This document shows, piece by piece, positions 1 to 9,082 of a stretch of DNA of 64,000 nucleotides. This DNA comes from Sporocytophaga sp. (lineage in GTDB: Bacteria; Bacteroidota; Bacteroidia; Cytophagales; Cytophagaceae). The translations under genes and the position numbers were made by a program. Under the pieces are notes generated by a model, which saw only the letters and a program-made list of their open reading frames with translations, made no database searches and was not told where the DNA came from. Within the stretch, counting starts at the first letter, position 1; each line of letters starts with the position of its first letter. Location: contig JANQAB010000008.1 of assembly GCA_024707265.1 (NCBI GenBank), forward strand, positions 1 through 64,000. Direction: 5' to 3'.

Positions 1-2
1 GA

Positions 3-158
3 CTTCATTTTGATTTTCTTGCAGGTATTGGGTTTCAGACAAAAAGTATAAAGATTTTTTATGGTCAGAATATCTCGGACCGGAAACATTTGTATAACGG
101 TGAATTAACATGTCGCATCATTATACCTAACAAAAATAAAACAATTATACAGTTTTGA
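3..158 (+). CDS. PorP/SprF-family T9SS membrane protein, C-terminal end only
   Basis: The open frame entering the window encodes about 51 residues before a stop at 156-158. The stretch AGIGFQTKSIKIFY and the ending with NGELTCR and PNKNKTI match, residue for residue in pattern, the C-termini of the two PorP/SprF-like genes that follow. The start lies upstream of the window. This family consists of outer-membrane proteins linked to the type IX secretion and gliding machinery of Bacteroidota. It is the first visible copy of a tandem array of at least three. Role is inferred from the neighbouring paralogs, whose signal peptides are visible. Confidence 0.75.
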   Translation, partial: LHFDFLAGIGFQTKSIKIFYGQNISDRKHLYNGELTCRIIIPNKNKTIIQF

Positions 159-230
159 TAAGTCAGATAGAATCAGTAAAAAATGATTTGCTGGGACTAC
201 TTCAGTTTAGACTTATAGTTATAATAATTA

Positions 231-1462
231 AATCCATTTTGAGTTGGGCAAAGTCTTTTACAAAATTTTTTTAACAAGTATGAAAATGAAAAACATATAT
301 TTTTTATTCCTGATGATAGTGGTTATCGGGATGTGTGAAAAGACTTCTGCTCAATCAAGATGGGTTGGCATTATGCCTATGGAGTTTAATCCCTCTTTTT
401 GCGGGGAATGCCGGAGGGCATAGGCTCGTGACGTTTGCGGGATATACGTCTACTAAAGAAGGAGAAGGGCGCATGAAAGGAAATTATGTTAATAGTTTTA
501 ATAAGGAAAGTATGCCAGTTTTGGGCTTTTCATATGATAATTTTATTTCTAAACTTGCAACTGGAATAGGATTTTTTACATCATGGAATAATAGTGATGA
601 AAGGACAAGAATAGCAAACCTTAATTCCTCAGCGTTAAAAACCGGAGTTGTTATTTCCCCTAAGGTAAGTTTGAAGGGGAAATATACAATTGCTCCTTCT
701 ATTGGATTGACGTATAAGCATTGGAGGTTTGCTCTTAGTGACATTTATTCGTACCCGATAAATGGTAAATATGATGCATTAAATCTGAGTGCGGGGCTCC
801 TCTTTAATTCTGAAAGGTTTTACCTTGGGTATTCCTACTATTTTGTCCCGTTTAAAGGTAAAGACGTATATACATTTTATGAGGATAAAAAACAAACTCA
901 TGTATTTGCCAAGATGTATGGCATTGTCCAAACTGGGTTTAAATATCAGAGAAACAAAGAATCTAAAACATCATACTCATTACAGGCTGCAATCAGAGTC
1001 GATAAGTACTTTGAAGGAGCTGATTTATTTAATAATATCAATTTTACAGTAAAGCATAAGAGCATTTTATTTGGAGTTGCAACAGCAGAAGGTTTTAATA
1101 ATTTTTTTCCTCCACGATGCCCGTACAAGATGCCTTATATGCTGGCATTGGCTATCAAACATCTAAATTTAAAATATTTTATTCACAGGATCTTACAAAC
1201 CTGAAGTTCCGGTATCGTGGTGAATTATCATGCCGATTATTTCTCCCGAATAAAAATAAGACTATAAGTCATTTTAATTAACGATTTGAAAATCCATTTT
1301 GAAATTGAGCAAAGTCCTTTACAGAATTTTTAGAGCTAATATGAAAATGAAAAACATAAGCTTTTTATTCCTGATGATAGTGGTTATCGGGATGTGTGAA
1401 AAGACTTCTGCTCAATCTCGATGGGTTGGCATAATGCCCATGGAATTTAATCCTTCTTTTGC
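231..1462 (+). repeat. Tandem duplication covering leader and signal-peptide region of porP paralogs
   Basis: The leader and first codons of the second and third array copies are nearly the same at DNA level: about 231-400 against about 1291-1462. An identical block of roughly 56 bp runs from about 300 to 355 and again from about 1361 to 1416, covering the signal peptide. The mature parts diverge much more. This looks like recent duplication or local gene conversion. Confidence 0.7.
280..1281 (+). pseudogene. PorP/SprF-family T9SS membrane protein, two compensating frameshifts
   Basis: Starting at ATG 280 the protein opens with a signal peptide (MKMKNIYFLF... ending TSAQ) and the family motif WVGIMPMEFNPSF. 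The frame then breaks in a T run at 396-400; one T fewer gives SFAGNAGGHR, as in the next paralog. It breaks again near 1104-1112 (T run then CC), after which the frame gives AGIGYQTSKFKIFY and GELSCRLFLPNKNKT to the stop at 1279-1281. The two shifts compensate, so the total length is a multiple of three (about 333 residues, the expected size). It is either a decayed copy or, more likely, an intact gene with two homopolymer read errors. The predicted product is an outer-membrane T9SS-associated beta-barrel. Confidence 0.75.
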
Positions 1463-2255
1463 CGGGAATACGGGAGAACATAGGATTGTAGCATTGGGAG
1501 GGTATGAGCATTCGGGAGGAAGAGCTAAGCACAGCAGTCCTACTTCTTCTATAGGTTTTATAAAACTGAATTCTCCTCTTGCAAGCATTTCATATGATAA
1601 TTTTATACCAAGGATTGGAAGTGGGATAGGTTTTTATATGTCCTCAAGAAAATATTCTGCAGGGACAATAGAAGATGAGAATTCTTATACCTCATTTGAT
1701 GCTTTTAAAGCCGGTCTTATTATATCACCTAAGATCAGTTTCCGTGGTAAATATACAATTGCCCCATCTATAGGATTAAATTATAAAAAGCTAAGATATG
1801 ATTATCAGCCAGGCGAGTTTTTAATAGATTTTGATTCTATAAATTATCGGCCTGAACAATATAAGTCTGATTTTTTTTATTTGACTGCGGGTTTATTGTT
1901 TAACACAGAAAACTTTTACATTGGCTATGCCCATTATTTGCCGACATTTATTGGAGCGGAACAAAAGAATTCTTTCTATGAAGAAAGGTACATTTCATAT
2001 AATAAGCAAAATTATTATTATTCGGACAAGCAGTATGGTATAATCCAGGCAGGTTATAAATTTCAAAAAAGTAAAGATTCCAAGGCTTCTTATTTACTGC
2101 AAAAGATGTTTTGGACGAATCGCAAGATGAATATAATCACTTTGTTCACAAGCAATTTTGCATTTACGTTTAAATATAGAAAAGTCCTTTTGGGAATTTC
2201 AACGACAGATCATTTGCTGGGTGGAGTAGGTTTTCAAACTAGCAAAATAAAGATA
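1341..2255 (+). pseudogene. PorP/SprF-family gene, 5' part, interrupted by the 12.4 kb element
   Basis: ATG 1341 aligns with the start of the previous paralog and gives a signal peptide ending TSAQ. An upstream in-frame TTG at 1299 is less likely. The protein shows the family pattern WVGIMPMEFNPSFAGNTG, FKAGLIISPK and GKYTIAPSIGL. Coding sequence stops matching the family at codon ATA 2253-2255, followed directly by the inverted repeat of the mobile element and an artificial stop at 2271-2273. The missing 3' part is at 14688-14789, and joining the halves gives a 338-residue protein in frame. A truncated product (about 310 residues) could still be made, but it would lack the last beta strands. 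Confidence 0.9.
2248..2255 (+). repeat. Target-site duplication, left copy (taaagata)
   Basis: The 8-bp sequence taaagata ends exactly where the inverted repeat begins, and recurs at 14680-14687 immediately outside the other inverted repeat. An 8-bp duplication is the size known for IS1595-family elements. Confidence 0.9.
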
Positions 2256-2276
2256 GGCAATTCCCCACTTTAGCCA
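2256..2276 (+). repeat. Left terminal inverted repeat of the 12.4 kb element
   Basis: Twenty-one bases beginning ggcaattccccactttagcc are the exact reverse complement of 14659-14679. The match ends after the 21st base. Confidence 0.92.
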
Positions 2277-2324
2277 TGTGGTAGTCGTATAGTAATAATA
2301 TTATGGCAGAAAATAAGCTACAAA

Positions 2325-2338
2325 AACTTTAGCCATGT
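2325..2338 (+). repeat. Subterminal repeat (aactttagccat)
   Basis: About 50 bp inside the left end the core of the inverted repeat recurs (aactttagccat). The same core occurs in reverse orientation about 60 bp inside the right end, near 14600-14612 (atggctaaagtt). Placement at both ends suggests a second transposase-binding site. Function is inferred. Confidence 0.55.
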
Positions 2339-2426
2339 ATATAGTATTTATAGGTCTTGTAGGGGAAATTGGTTGTAGATTCTTATATAGTTGTTTTTGG
2401 GTAAATGGGATTTTTTTGATTGGAGT

Positions 2427-2474
2427 TTTGACTTAACCAATTTTATGAATCAAAAATTAAAAGGTTAAGTCAAA
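2427..2474. repeat. 12-bp inverted repeat downstream of a small gene
   Basis: tttgacttaacc at 2427-2438 pairs perfectly with ggttaagtcaaa at 2463-2474 across a 24-base spacer. It lies just past the 3' end of the minus-strand gene at 2498-2698, so it could act as a 3' stem or as a protein-binding palindrome. There is no clear U tract. Confidence 0.45.
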
Positions 2475-2497
2475 TTTCCAATACTTGTGTTAAAATT

Positions 2498-2698
2498 TTA
2501 TTTTTGTAACAGTTCTTTTAACTCTTCAATTTCTGCTTCAGCTATTTGTAGTGCTTTATGCATTTTATTGTATTGATTTATATCAATATAAAATTTGCGT
2601 GAAACCACTTCTTTTTCGTGGCATACTTTAATTTCTGTTAGATTAGTAAATGTCGCATCATTTCTCTCTTTTATTGGAAAAAATTTTCTTGATTTCAT
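2498..2698 (-). CDS. Small protein of unknown function, 66 residues
   Basis: I do not recognise this gene. The product is short and charged, with a basic N-terminus (MKSRKFFPIKERND) and a C-terminal helix with heptad-like Leu/Ile spacing (KALQIAEAEIEELKELLQK) that probably forms a coiled coil. It is the last gene of a minus-strand run (KAP NTPase, winged-helix-like protein, this gene) inside the left end of the element. The ATG start lies 51 bp after the stop of the previous gene. It could be a regulatory or partner protein of that cassette, but nothing in the sequence proves it. Confidence 0.5.
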   Translation of the reverse strand: MKSRKFFPIKERNDATFTNLTEIKVCHEKEVVSRKFYIDINQYNKMHKALQIAEAEIEELKELLQK

Positions 2699-2749
2699 AT
2701 ATGCTTTATTTTTCTATTATATATAGAAAATAAAGTCTCTCATAATCCA

Positions 2750-3064
2750 TCAGCTAGCCTTCTCTAGTTTTTCTTGTCCGAGTGAAGTAAGTTTATATTC
2801 TTTTTTATATCTATAATTACTTCCCAAATTTAATGATTTTGTATCTGTATACGGATCATAGTGGAATCCTATAGGCTCAAGTTTAGCATCTCTAATGTCC
2901 TCAGGAGGTGTTAATATAATTAAACCCTCTTTAAGAAGATCCTCTATTATAATTTCAAATTCAACATTTGACAAATTAGTTGCCTCCAATAATTTTTCTT
3001 CCGCAACAGCAAACGGGTAGTTATCATTAATTGTCGTTAATATAATCTTAATTTTGGGATGCAT
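2750..3064 (-). CDS. Small winged-helix-like protein, 104 residues
   Basis: The sequence reads as a compact alpha/beta fold: helices around residues 14-45 (EEKLLEATNLSNVEFEIIIE), then DLLKEGLIIL and a C-terminal YKLTSLGQEKL, a wing and last helix typical of MarR/PadR-like winged helices. No specific family is certain. The gene begins 27 bp after the stop of the KAP-type NTPase gene and is probably cotranscribed with it. A role in DNA binding or as a partner of the NTPase is inferred. Confidence 0.55.
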   Translation of the reverse strand: MHPKIKIILTTINDNYPFAVAEEKLLEATNLSNVEFEIIIEDLLKEGLIILTPPEDIRDAKLEPIGFHYDPYTDTKSLNLGSNYRYKKEYKLTSLGQEKLEKAS

Positions 3065-3344
3065 AGATTAGGGTTAATTAGGTTCTGATAATCATCGAAT
3101 AAAATTTAATAATTGCATTTTTTGAAATGTTTCTTCGAGTAATGAAAAGAAATTGACTTTTTCTGGATTCTGAATTTTACCAATAGATGCATATTTTATA
3201 TGCCCATCTCTTTTTACTTCATAATCTATCTCTACTTGACTTTTTTTGTCATAATATCTACCAGCGTGTCGTGTATAAAAATTATCAAAGTCAAGAATAG
3301 GAATTAGAGTGGCAATTTTAGTTGAATTGTCTATATTGATAATT

Positions 3345-3348
3345 CCGG
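3345..3348 (+). repeat. IS21 target duplication, left copy (ccgg)
   Basis: CCGG here recurs at 5948-5951 on the other side of the IS21 element. Joining across it restores the interrupted NTPase frame. The duplication could be 5 bp if the preceding T (3344 and 5947) is included. Confidence 0.7.
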
Positions 3349-3410
3349 TGAAATTGAGCCACCCTTCCGGCCTAAATTGAGCCACCCTGTTTTGATTTTG
3401 CAAAGTTAAT

Positions 3411-4154
3411 TTAGGCAGATTTTTTGGATGATTTAGCTTTTCTTAAAGATTCTCCTTTTAATTCAATTTTGTGTGCATTGGCTGTCATTCTGTCCATGAT
3501 AGCGTCAGCGAGTGTAGGTTCTCCAATGTATTCATGCCATTTGTTTACTGGAAGCTGCGATGTTACCATGATGGACTTTTTACCATATCTGTCTTCCAGC
3601 ATTTGTAATAGGGCTAATCTCAGGTTGTTGTCAATCGGCTGCAAGCCGAAGTCGTCGAGGATTATCAGGTGAACCTTCTCTATCTGATTTAACATTTTTA
3701 CGTAAGTGCCTTCAAGTTTTGATTGAGCAATTTTTTCAAGTAACCTTGTCATTCCCATATAAAGTACCTTATATCCCATAGCACAGACCTGTCTTCCAAG
3801 GGCACAAGCCAGATAGCTTTTGCCACAACCTGTAGCTCCTGTTATCAGAACATTTTCCGCTCTTTCTATAAAACCGCAGTCAGCCAATATCGCGAGCTTA
3901 TCGTTGGTAAAGTTTCTTTCCGATGAGCAATGTATCTGCTCCAGAACTGCGTTATACCGCAGTTTGCTGAGCCTGATATACATTTGTGTTTTCTTATGGG
4001 TTCGGTACTGGAGCTCTGCTTCTGCCAGTCTTGCAATAGCTTCATGTAATGATAGCTGTTCATGTATCGGCATTGATAAGAATGCTTCGTACGCTTTGCC
4101 CATTCCTGTAAGCTTTAGATTATAAAGTTGCTCAAGTGTTTGTCTGGTGTTCAT
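3411..4154 (-). CDS. istB: IS21-family helper ATPase IstB
   Basis: A 247-residue AAA+ ATPase that assists the IstA transposase in target selection. Walker A is GATGCGKS (residues 106-113) and Walker B is LIILDDFG (about 168-175), with sensor-like MVTSQLP further on. Length and layout match IstB. The start ATG at 4154 is 27 bp downstream of the istA stop, the usual istA-istB arrangement. The gene looks intact. Confidence 0.93.
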   Translation of the reverse strand: MNTRQTLEQLYNLKLTGMGKAYEAFLSMPIHEQLSLHEAIARLAEAELQYRTHKKTQMYIRLSKLRYNAVLEQIHCSSERNFTNDKLAILADCGFIERAENVLITGATGCGKSYLACALGRQVCAMGYKVLYMGMTRLLEKIAQSKLEGTYVKMLNQIEKVHLIILDDFGLQPIDNNLRLALLQMLEDRYGKKSIMVTSQLPVNKWHEYIGEPTLADAIMDRMTANAHKIELKGESLRKAKSSKKSA

Positions 4155-4181
4155 TTTAATTGATTTTTAATTGGTTTAACA

Positions 4182-5735
4182 TTAATATTCTTTAGGACCT
4201 CTGATGTTTTCATGAACAGGTATGGTGATCTGTGATGATGGCTCTTCCTGCTTATCCCTGTTATTGGATAATATGTTTTCAATAGTTTTGTATGACAGAT
4301 ATCCGGCATACAGACCTATTCTACAGGCGTTATTTGTACGTTCATTTCCATATTTATCGGCCAGGCGCAAAAGACCTCTACAGGAAAGAAAGGCTTGTTG
4401 AGTAAACTGCCTTGATTCAAGCAGGCCGCTTACCACCTGTAGAAAGTATTCTCCTATAGGTTTGGCCTTTTGTAAAAAGTAGTCTTTATCCCATCCCAGA
4501 GTCTCTTTATATTTGAGGTGACTGGTAGGCATGTGAGTATCTGTAGTTGTGTAACAGTGTTTCTGGTAGTTCCTTTTATGAGCTGCTATTCTTTTGTGAT
4601 CCAGGTAAACCTCAACTTGTTCGCTGTCATATACAATGGTGGTTTGTTTACCTATGTATTGATAAGGAACGCTATAGTAGTGCATGTCCTGTCCTAGCAA
4701 GACATGATAGTTCTTCTGCACTTTAGCTCTGACTGAATATTTCACTTCAAAGGCTTGTAGTGGAAGGGGGTTAAGCAAAGGTTGTTCATCCTGGACAAAT
4801 CGATCTTTTCTGGAATAATCCTTTTTCTGCATCAAGCAACCATTATGTTTTTCCAAATTCAACTTTATGTGGTAATTCAACTCTGAGAGGCTATAAACCA
4901 CGTTGTCTCTTAATGGGGCATAAATACGCTTGTATGCAAGATCTACAGACTTTTCTACACGGGCCTTGTCTTTAGGCTTTTCCACACGTGTAGCCGACAG
5001 GGTGGTGTTATAGAAAACGGAGAACTGTTCTGCAAGGGCAGTAAAGGTTGGTTCATAGCGGTCGCTTTTTATCACCATTTGCCTCATGTTATCTGTGAGA
5101 ATTGAAGCGGGAGCTCCTCCAAAGTATTGCAGACACCGGTTTAATGCTCCCACTAACTGATCAAGGGTAGCATTATGCAAGGCTTCAACATAGGTATAAC
5201 CGCTATAGGGCAATACAGCAACGAAAACAGGACATTCTAAGACTTCACCGCTGGTCTTGTCGATATAGGAAAGTTTCTTTCCCGCAAAGTCAATCTCTAA
5301 AACTTCTGCAGGCTTATGCTGTTGTGGCATCACTGCATTGCGAATCTGACTATAGGTATTCAGGTGCTCACAAAATTGTTGATAGGAATAGCCGTCAGGA
5401 TCTTCTCTGCGATATTCTTCCCACAACAACATTCGGGTTACTCCGGTGCGCTTAAGCTCTGAAAGGTAATGCCCCAGCTTGGGAGATAAACGACCATACC
5501 GTTCATCCTTTCTGCTTTCGATAGCATGATTATAGACAACACTACCCAGAGTATCGTCTGAGAGAGAGAGTAATTGATTAAAGTCATATCCCGAGGTTTT
5601 AAACCGTTTTAAGTAGGTGGCAACTGTATTGCGACTCATGCCAAGTGTATTGGCAATTTGTCGTTCTGAGAGGCCGGAAATGAGTAATTGTAATAGTCTG
5701 CGTATTTGCAACATGGTTTTAGCTTGGTTAGCCAT
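4182..5735 (-). CDS. istA: IS21-family transposase IstA
   Basis: A 517-residue transposase. The N-terminus has a helix-turn-helix (SERQIANTLGMSRNTVATYL). The DDE triad is visible as EIDFAGK, LTDNMRQ and KARVEKSV. A C-terminal beta-barrel-like domain follows, as in IS21 transposases. The start at 5735 lies just inside the right-end repeats. Intact and paired with istB. It is only distantly similar to the second IstA in this window, so the two copies belong to different IS21 subgroups. Confidence 0.93.
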   Translation of the reverse strand: MANQAKTMLQIRRLLQLLISGLSERQIANTLGMSRNTVATYLKRFKTSGYDFNQLLSLSDDTLGSVVYNHAIESRKDERYGRLSPKLGHYLSELKRTGVTRMLLWEEYRREDPDGYSYQQFCEHLNTYSQIRNAVMPQQHKPAEVLEIDFAGKKLSYIDKTSGEVLECPVFVAVLPYSGYTYVEALHNATLDQLVGALNRCLQYFGGAPASILTDNMRQMVIKSDRYEPTFTALAEQFSVFYNTTLSATRVEKPKDKARVEKSVDLAYKRIYAPLRDNVVYSLSELNYHIKLNLEKHNGCLMQKKDYSRKDRFVQDEQPLLNPLPLQAFEVKYSVRAKVQKNYHVLLGQDMHYYSVPYQYIGKQTTIVYDSEQVEVYLDHKRIAAHKRNYQKHCYTTTDTHMPTSHLKYKETLGWDKDYFLQKAKPIGEYFLQVVSGLLESRQFTQQAFLSCRGLLRLADKYGNERTNNACRIGLYAGYLSYKTIENILSNNRDKQEEPSSQITIPVHENIRGPKEY

Positions 5736-5784
5736 AAATTCTTCAGCTTAAAAAGCTGAAGTTACAGTTGCAAAATCAAAAAAA

Positions 5785-5951
5785 GTGGCTCAGTTTATGC
5801 CGGAATGGCAGTTCTTAAAATTGAAAAAATACAAATTTAAGTGGCTCAGTTTGGTCCGGAATTCCCTGATTCTTCTACTAAAAAGTGGCTCAGTTTGGTC
5901 CGGAATCAGTGGCTCAGTTTAGTCCGGAATTACTGGCTCAATTTAGTCCGG
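5785..5951 (+). repeat. IS21 copy 1 right-end repeat cluster
   Basis: Five units of the form gtggctcagttt followed by a short link and ccggaat begin near 5785, 5841, 5885, 5909 and 5932. They match, inverted, the two units at the left end (3349-3395). They are the probable IstA-binding sites. The last unit ends at the target duplication. Confidence 0.8.
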
Positions 5952-7201
5952 AATAATCATCTATATCATCAGGATCTTGAATGTCTAAAGGCTCAAGATC
6001 ACAACACTTTTGAAGAGCCAGTTTCAAACCTGTTTCGTTTCCAAATAAAAATTTCAAGAAATTTAAAATAATACAAATAGGAGTTTCTGTATTCCACATC
6101 TTTTTACCTCTATAACTTATGCTATAAGGCTCAATTGGATAATCAATATTTGATAGTTTCGCAAGAGATCTTATTTTAAGTGCATTAACCTTTATAAGTC
6201 CTTCTAAAATATATACTAAATCAAGTGAAATAGCTTTTGATGTATCACTGAAATCAAGATAATCTTCATCATTATCTCGATCATAGTCTACATTAACTGA
6301 TTCCAAAATGTCTTTTATATTTTTTCTTATCATTTCGGAATTGTCAAATTTGAATATTTCCTTGCTATAAAACTTATCGATATAGCCTGAGAAATCCACA
6401 TTGGCCCCATATTTGGCATGAAAGATATTCCTTATATTATCTATATCACAAACCAATATGACTTTATCAAATCCAAATTTATTGGAGGTGTTTTTAGAGT
6501 CATAATGTGCAGAAAAAAACATTTAGTAGCCTAAAAATATGTTCTGGATCTATCCTATCCAAATCATCAACAATAAGGATAACTTCTTTTTGAGCTAACT
6601 TTAATTGATCAATTAACTCTCGAATTAGCAATGTAATGCTGTCTTCTTCATATATAGTCCCTTTCTGATTGGCAAATGCTTCAAGATGTTTGAGTAATAA
6701 CTTTTCTTCATCCGTTTGACATTCCTTATGAAAGTTTTCAAACTCAACTCTGAACTCATCAGTTTTCTTTTTTAAATCAATAATAACTGATGCAACTGGC
6801 ACAAGTGATTTACTAACTTTTACAGTGTTTTCTATTAGAATATTAACTATATCATAAATCTTATTTTGAGTAAAAAACTGCGCAGTTAAAAATTTATCAA
6901 AGGATATCTTTTTGAGAGTGATTTGCTTCTTAAATAATTCGATTATAATATCAAATTTTATTAATTCAAAAATGTCTTCATTCGAGGCTACTGAATAATT
7001 TACAGGATAAAGATGGAGAGCTTCACAATTTCTATTAGTGGAATTAAAAAATTCATTCAGGAAATAAGTTTTTCCTGTTCCGAAGCCACCAGAAAACAAT
7101 ATCCTTTCGTTTGAAGGAAGTGAAAGGTGAGAATTAAAATCACTTTCTGGCTTTGATATATCTATAATCATTGAATTTTTATGCGTTTATTAGCTTAGAT
7201 A

Positions 7202-7329
7202 TTAACTTAATGGTTCACTCACACCTCCAGCCCAATGCCTCCCGTAAAAATCAAAAAGCCAAATGGATGAATACTCCGAATCTTCAGCTCTATTATAATA
7301 ATAAGTAAAAGTTCCATTTCCTATACTTT
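7202..7329 (-). pseudogene. C-terminal remnant of an unknown gene cut by IS21 copy 2
   Basis: Read from the edge of IS21 copy 2 leftwards, the minus strand encodes about 40 residues (GNGTFTYYYNRAEDSEYSS, then IWLFDFYGRHWAGG, ending SEPLS) before a stop at 7202-7204. It lies 31 bp upstream of the KAP NTPase start, so it was probably the previous gene in that operon. I do not recognise the family. The 5' part is not found on the other side of the IS. Confidence 0.55.
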
Positions 7330-7441
7330 TGTAGTCGGAAAACAAAACTGCACAGTTTTCGGAAAATAAGAGTGCACAGAAATTGGCAACAAGAATGCAC
7401 AGGTAAGCTACTTTCGTCGATAGGAAAAAATCGACGAGTAA

Positions 7442-9010
7442 ATGAATGTGTATTTAGCCAAATTGATGATGTATCACGAAGTTCACCGAATGTCACGAGA
7501 GGGGTATTCGACCTCCAGAATTAGCCAATATCTTGTCCTGAATCGCCGCACAGTTGCAAGATACCTCTCCATGTCAGAGCAGGAATACGAAGCCTTTCTT
7601 ATAGAGCAAGTTGACCGCAAAAAAGTATTACTTCCTTATGAAAATTTCACTAAGGATCGTTTAGAACGATATCAGGACACTTCAGCAGCCCAGATGCATG
7701 ACTGGCTTAAGGAATGTTATCCTGATTTTCCTCAAGTAAGCCAGAAGACAGTATTCAACTTTGTACATTGGGTACGAGATAAGTATAATCTTCCGAGAAT
7801 CAAGCCAGAAAGGCAATACCACCCTGTAGAGGAGTGTGCTTATGGAAAACAAGCACAAGTGGATTTTGGAGAATACAACATGCGTACCTCAGCCGGAAAG
7901 AGAGTCAAGGTATTCTTCTTTACTTTTGTTTTGTCTCGTTCCAGATACAAGTTTGTATGGTTTACAGATCAATGCTTTACAGCAGAGGTCGCAGTTAAAG
8001 CGCATGAACTGGCATTTGATTATATGCAAGGAGTACCGGATGAGATTGTCTATGACCAAGATAAAGTGTTTATAGTAAGCGAAAATGCAGGAGAGATCAT
8101 CCTGACCAATGTTTTCAGATCCTACACATCCTCAAAGCCATTTACTGTACATTTTTGTCGTAAATCTGATCCTGAGAGTAAAGGGAAGGTAGAAAATGTA
8201 GTTAAGTACGTAAAGCAGAACTTCCTCTACAACCGTACATTTTACAACATAGAAACCCTCAATGATGAAGCTATGGGGTGGTTAGGTCGCACAGCTAACA
8301 TGTTACCTCATGCTTTTACCCAAAATGCCCCTTATAGCGAGTGGATCATTGAACAAGACTTTTTAAAGCCTCATCTGGCACATGTTCCTAAAGCAGCCCC
8401 TCTGGCATCTGTTTACACAGTTCGCAAAGATAACAGCATCTCTTATAAGTCTAACTTATACTCCCTTCCATTAGGCAGTTATAAAGGCCGTGGAACTGTA
8501 GTGTCTGTATACACTGAAGCCGATATTCTAATCATTTTTGATCAAAGCGGTACAGAGCTTTGCCGACATAAAATAGTGGCTGGAAAAGGGCTTAAAGTCT
8601 TTAATACTGACCACAAAAGAGATAAATCGTCTGCTATTAATGAAATGATAGATCAGCTGGCTATACTCCTTCCAGATCCTGTTCAGGGTAAGAACTGGCT
8701 TAACCTAATCAAAACCGATAAGCCCCGCTATATCAGAGATCAACTGATAATAATCAGAGACACTATACAATCAACGGAAACAATCCTGGTGCAAAAGGCT
8801 ATGGACTACTGCGTTGAGAATAAAATAACCAGTGCAATAGACTTTAAGGCCATAATAGCACATTATCTGCAAACAGAACGTCAAAATGAAGCTGAGGGAG
8901 CGCGCATAGTATCACTTAATCCACTTAACGGAAAATTAATTGAAGATGCCTTTAAAGAGCCCGAAAAGAGCTCTATTAACGATTATCAATCAATCTTCAA
9001 TAATAATTAA
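7442..9010 (+). CDS. istA: IS21-family transposase IstA
   Basis: A 522-residue transposase. The N-terminal helix-turn-helix reads REGYSTSRISQYLVLNRRTV. DDE residues are visible as QVDFGEYN, VYDQDKVF and SKGKVENVV. A C-terminal domain follows (KAAPLASVYTVRKDNSISY onwards). Start ATG 7442 follows the left-end repeats. Intact. It is clearly different from the IstA of copy 1. The downstream istB starts 72 bp after its stop. Confidence 0.93.
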   Translation: MNVYLAKLMMYHEVHRMSREGYSTSRISQYLVLNRRTVARYLSMSEQEYEAFLIEQVDRKKVLLPYENFTKDRLERYQDTSAAQMHDWLKECYPDFPQVSQKTVFNFVHWVRDKYNLPRIKPERQYHPVEECAYGKQAQVDFGEYNMRTSAGKRVKVFFFTFVLSRSRYKFVWFTDQCFTAEVAVKAHELAFDYMQGVPDEIVYDQDKVFIVSENAGEIILTNVFRSYTSSKPFTVHFCRKSDPESKGKVENVVKYVKQNFLYNRTFYNIETLNDEAMGWLGRTANMLPHAFTQNAPYSEWIIEQDFLKPHLAHVPKAAPLASVYTVRKDNSISYKSNLYSLPLGSYKGRGTVVSVYTEADILIIFDQSGTELCRHKIVAGKGLKVFNTDHKRDKSSAINEMIDQLAILLPDPVQGKNWLNLIKTDKPRYIRDQLIIIRDTIQSTETILVQKAMDYCVENKITSAIDFKAIIAHYLQTERQNEAEGARIVSLNPLNGKLIEDAFKEPEKSSINDYQSIFNNN

Positions 9011-9082
9011 TCTACTGGGAGGGGAAGCAGAGCATTCCCCTCCTGACAATTACTATAACTATAGAAAAACAAAAACACCATC

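Larger units (their letters stand above)
3349..5947 (-). mobile_element. IS21-family insertion sequence, copy 1 (istA-istB)
   Basis: A complete IS21-type element with istA upstream of istB on the minus strand. Its ends carry repeated units: two at the left (gagccaccc repeats, 3349-3395) and five at the right (gtggctcag...ccggaat, 5785-5951). IS21 elements characteristically have several such transposase-binding repeats. The element splits the KAP NTPase gene, and the preserved flanking frame implies a recent insertion without rearrangement. Confidence 0.88.
3092..7171 (-). pseudogene. KAP-family P-loop NTPase, split by IS21 and one frameshift
   Basis: The gene starts at ATG 7171 and shows a Walker A motif (GGFGTGKT, residues 28-35) and a Walker B with the KAP signature (VILIVDDLDRI, near residue 205). 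The frame breaks in a run of seven A (plus strand 6513-6519). One base fewer continues as NVFSAHYDSKNTSNKFGFD and then VILVCDIDNIRNIF, as expected after a KAP Walker B. The body continues to about 5948, where an IS21 element (3349-5947) is inserted. The C-terminal part resumes at about 3344 and ends at 3092. Removing the IS21 and one copy of CCGG gives DDYSGIINIDNS in frame. KAP NTPases are often membrane-linked and some occur in anti-phage loci. Here the gene is inactive as it stands. Confidence 0.8.

Noticed and set aside
335..1204. A 289-residue gene starting at GTG 335
   Set aside because: The reading frame is the middle part of a frameshifted PorP/SprF gene whose true start is ATG 280; the first residues are out of frame with the family.
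3092..3403. A separate 103-residue gene
   Set aside because: Its first 20 residues are IS21 end repeat; the rest is the C-terminal remnant of the split KAP gene.
5785..5951. CRISPR-like array from the five repeated units
   Set aside because: The units are IS21 end repeats with irregular spacing and no cas genes are near.
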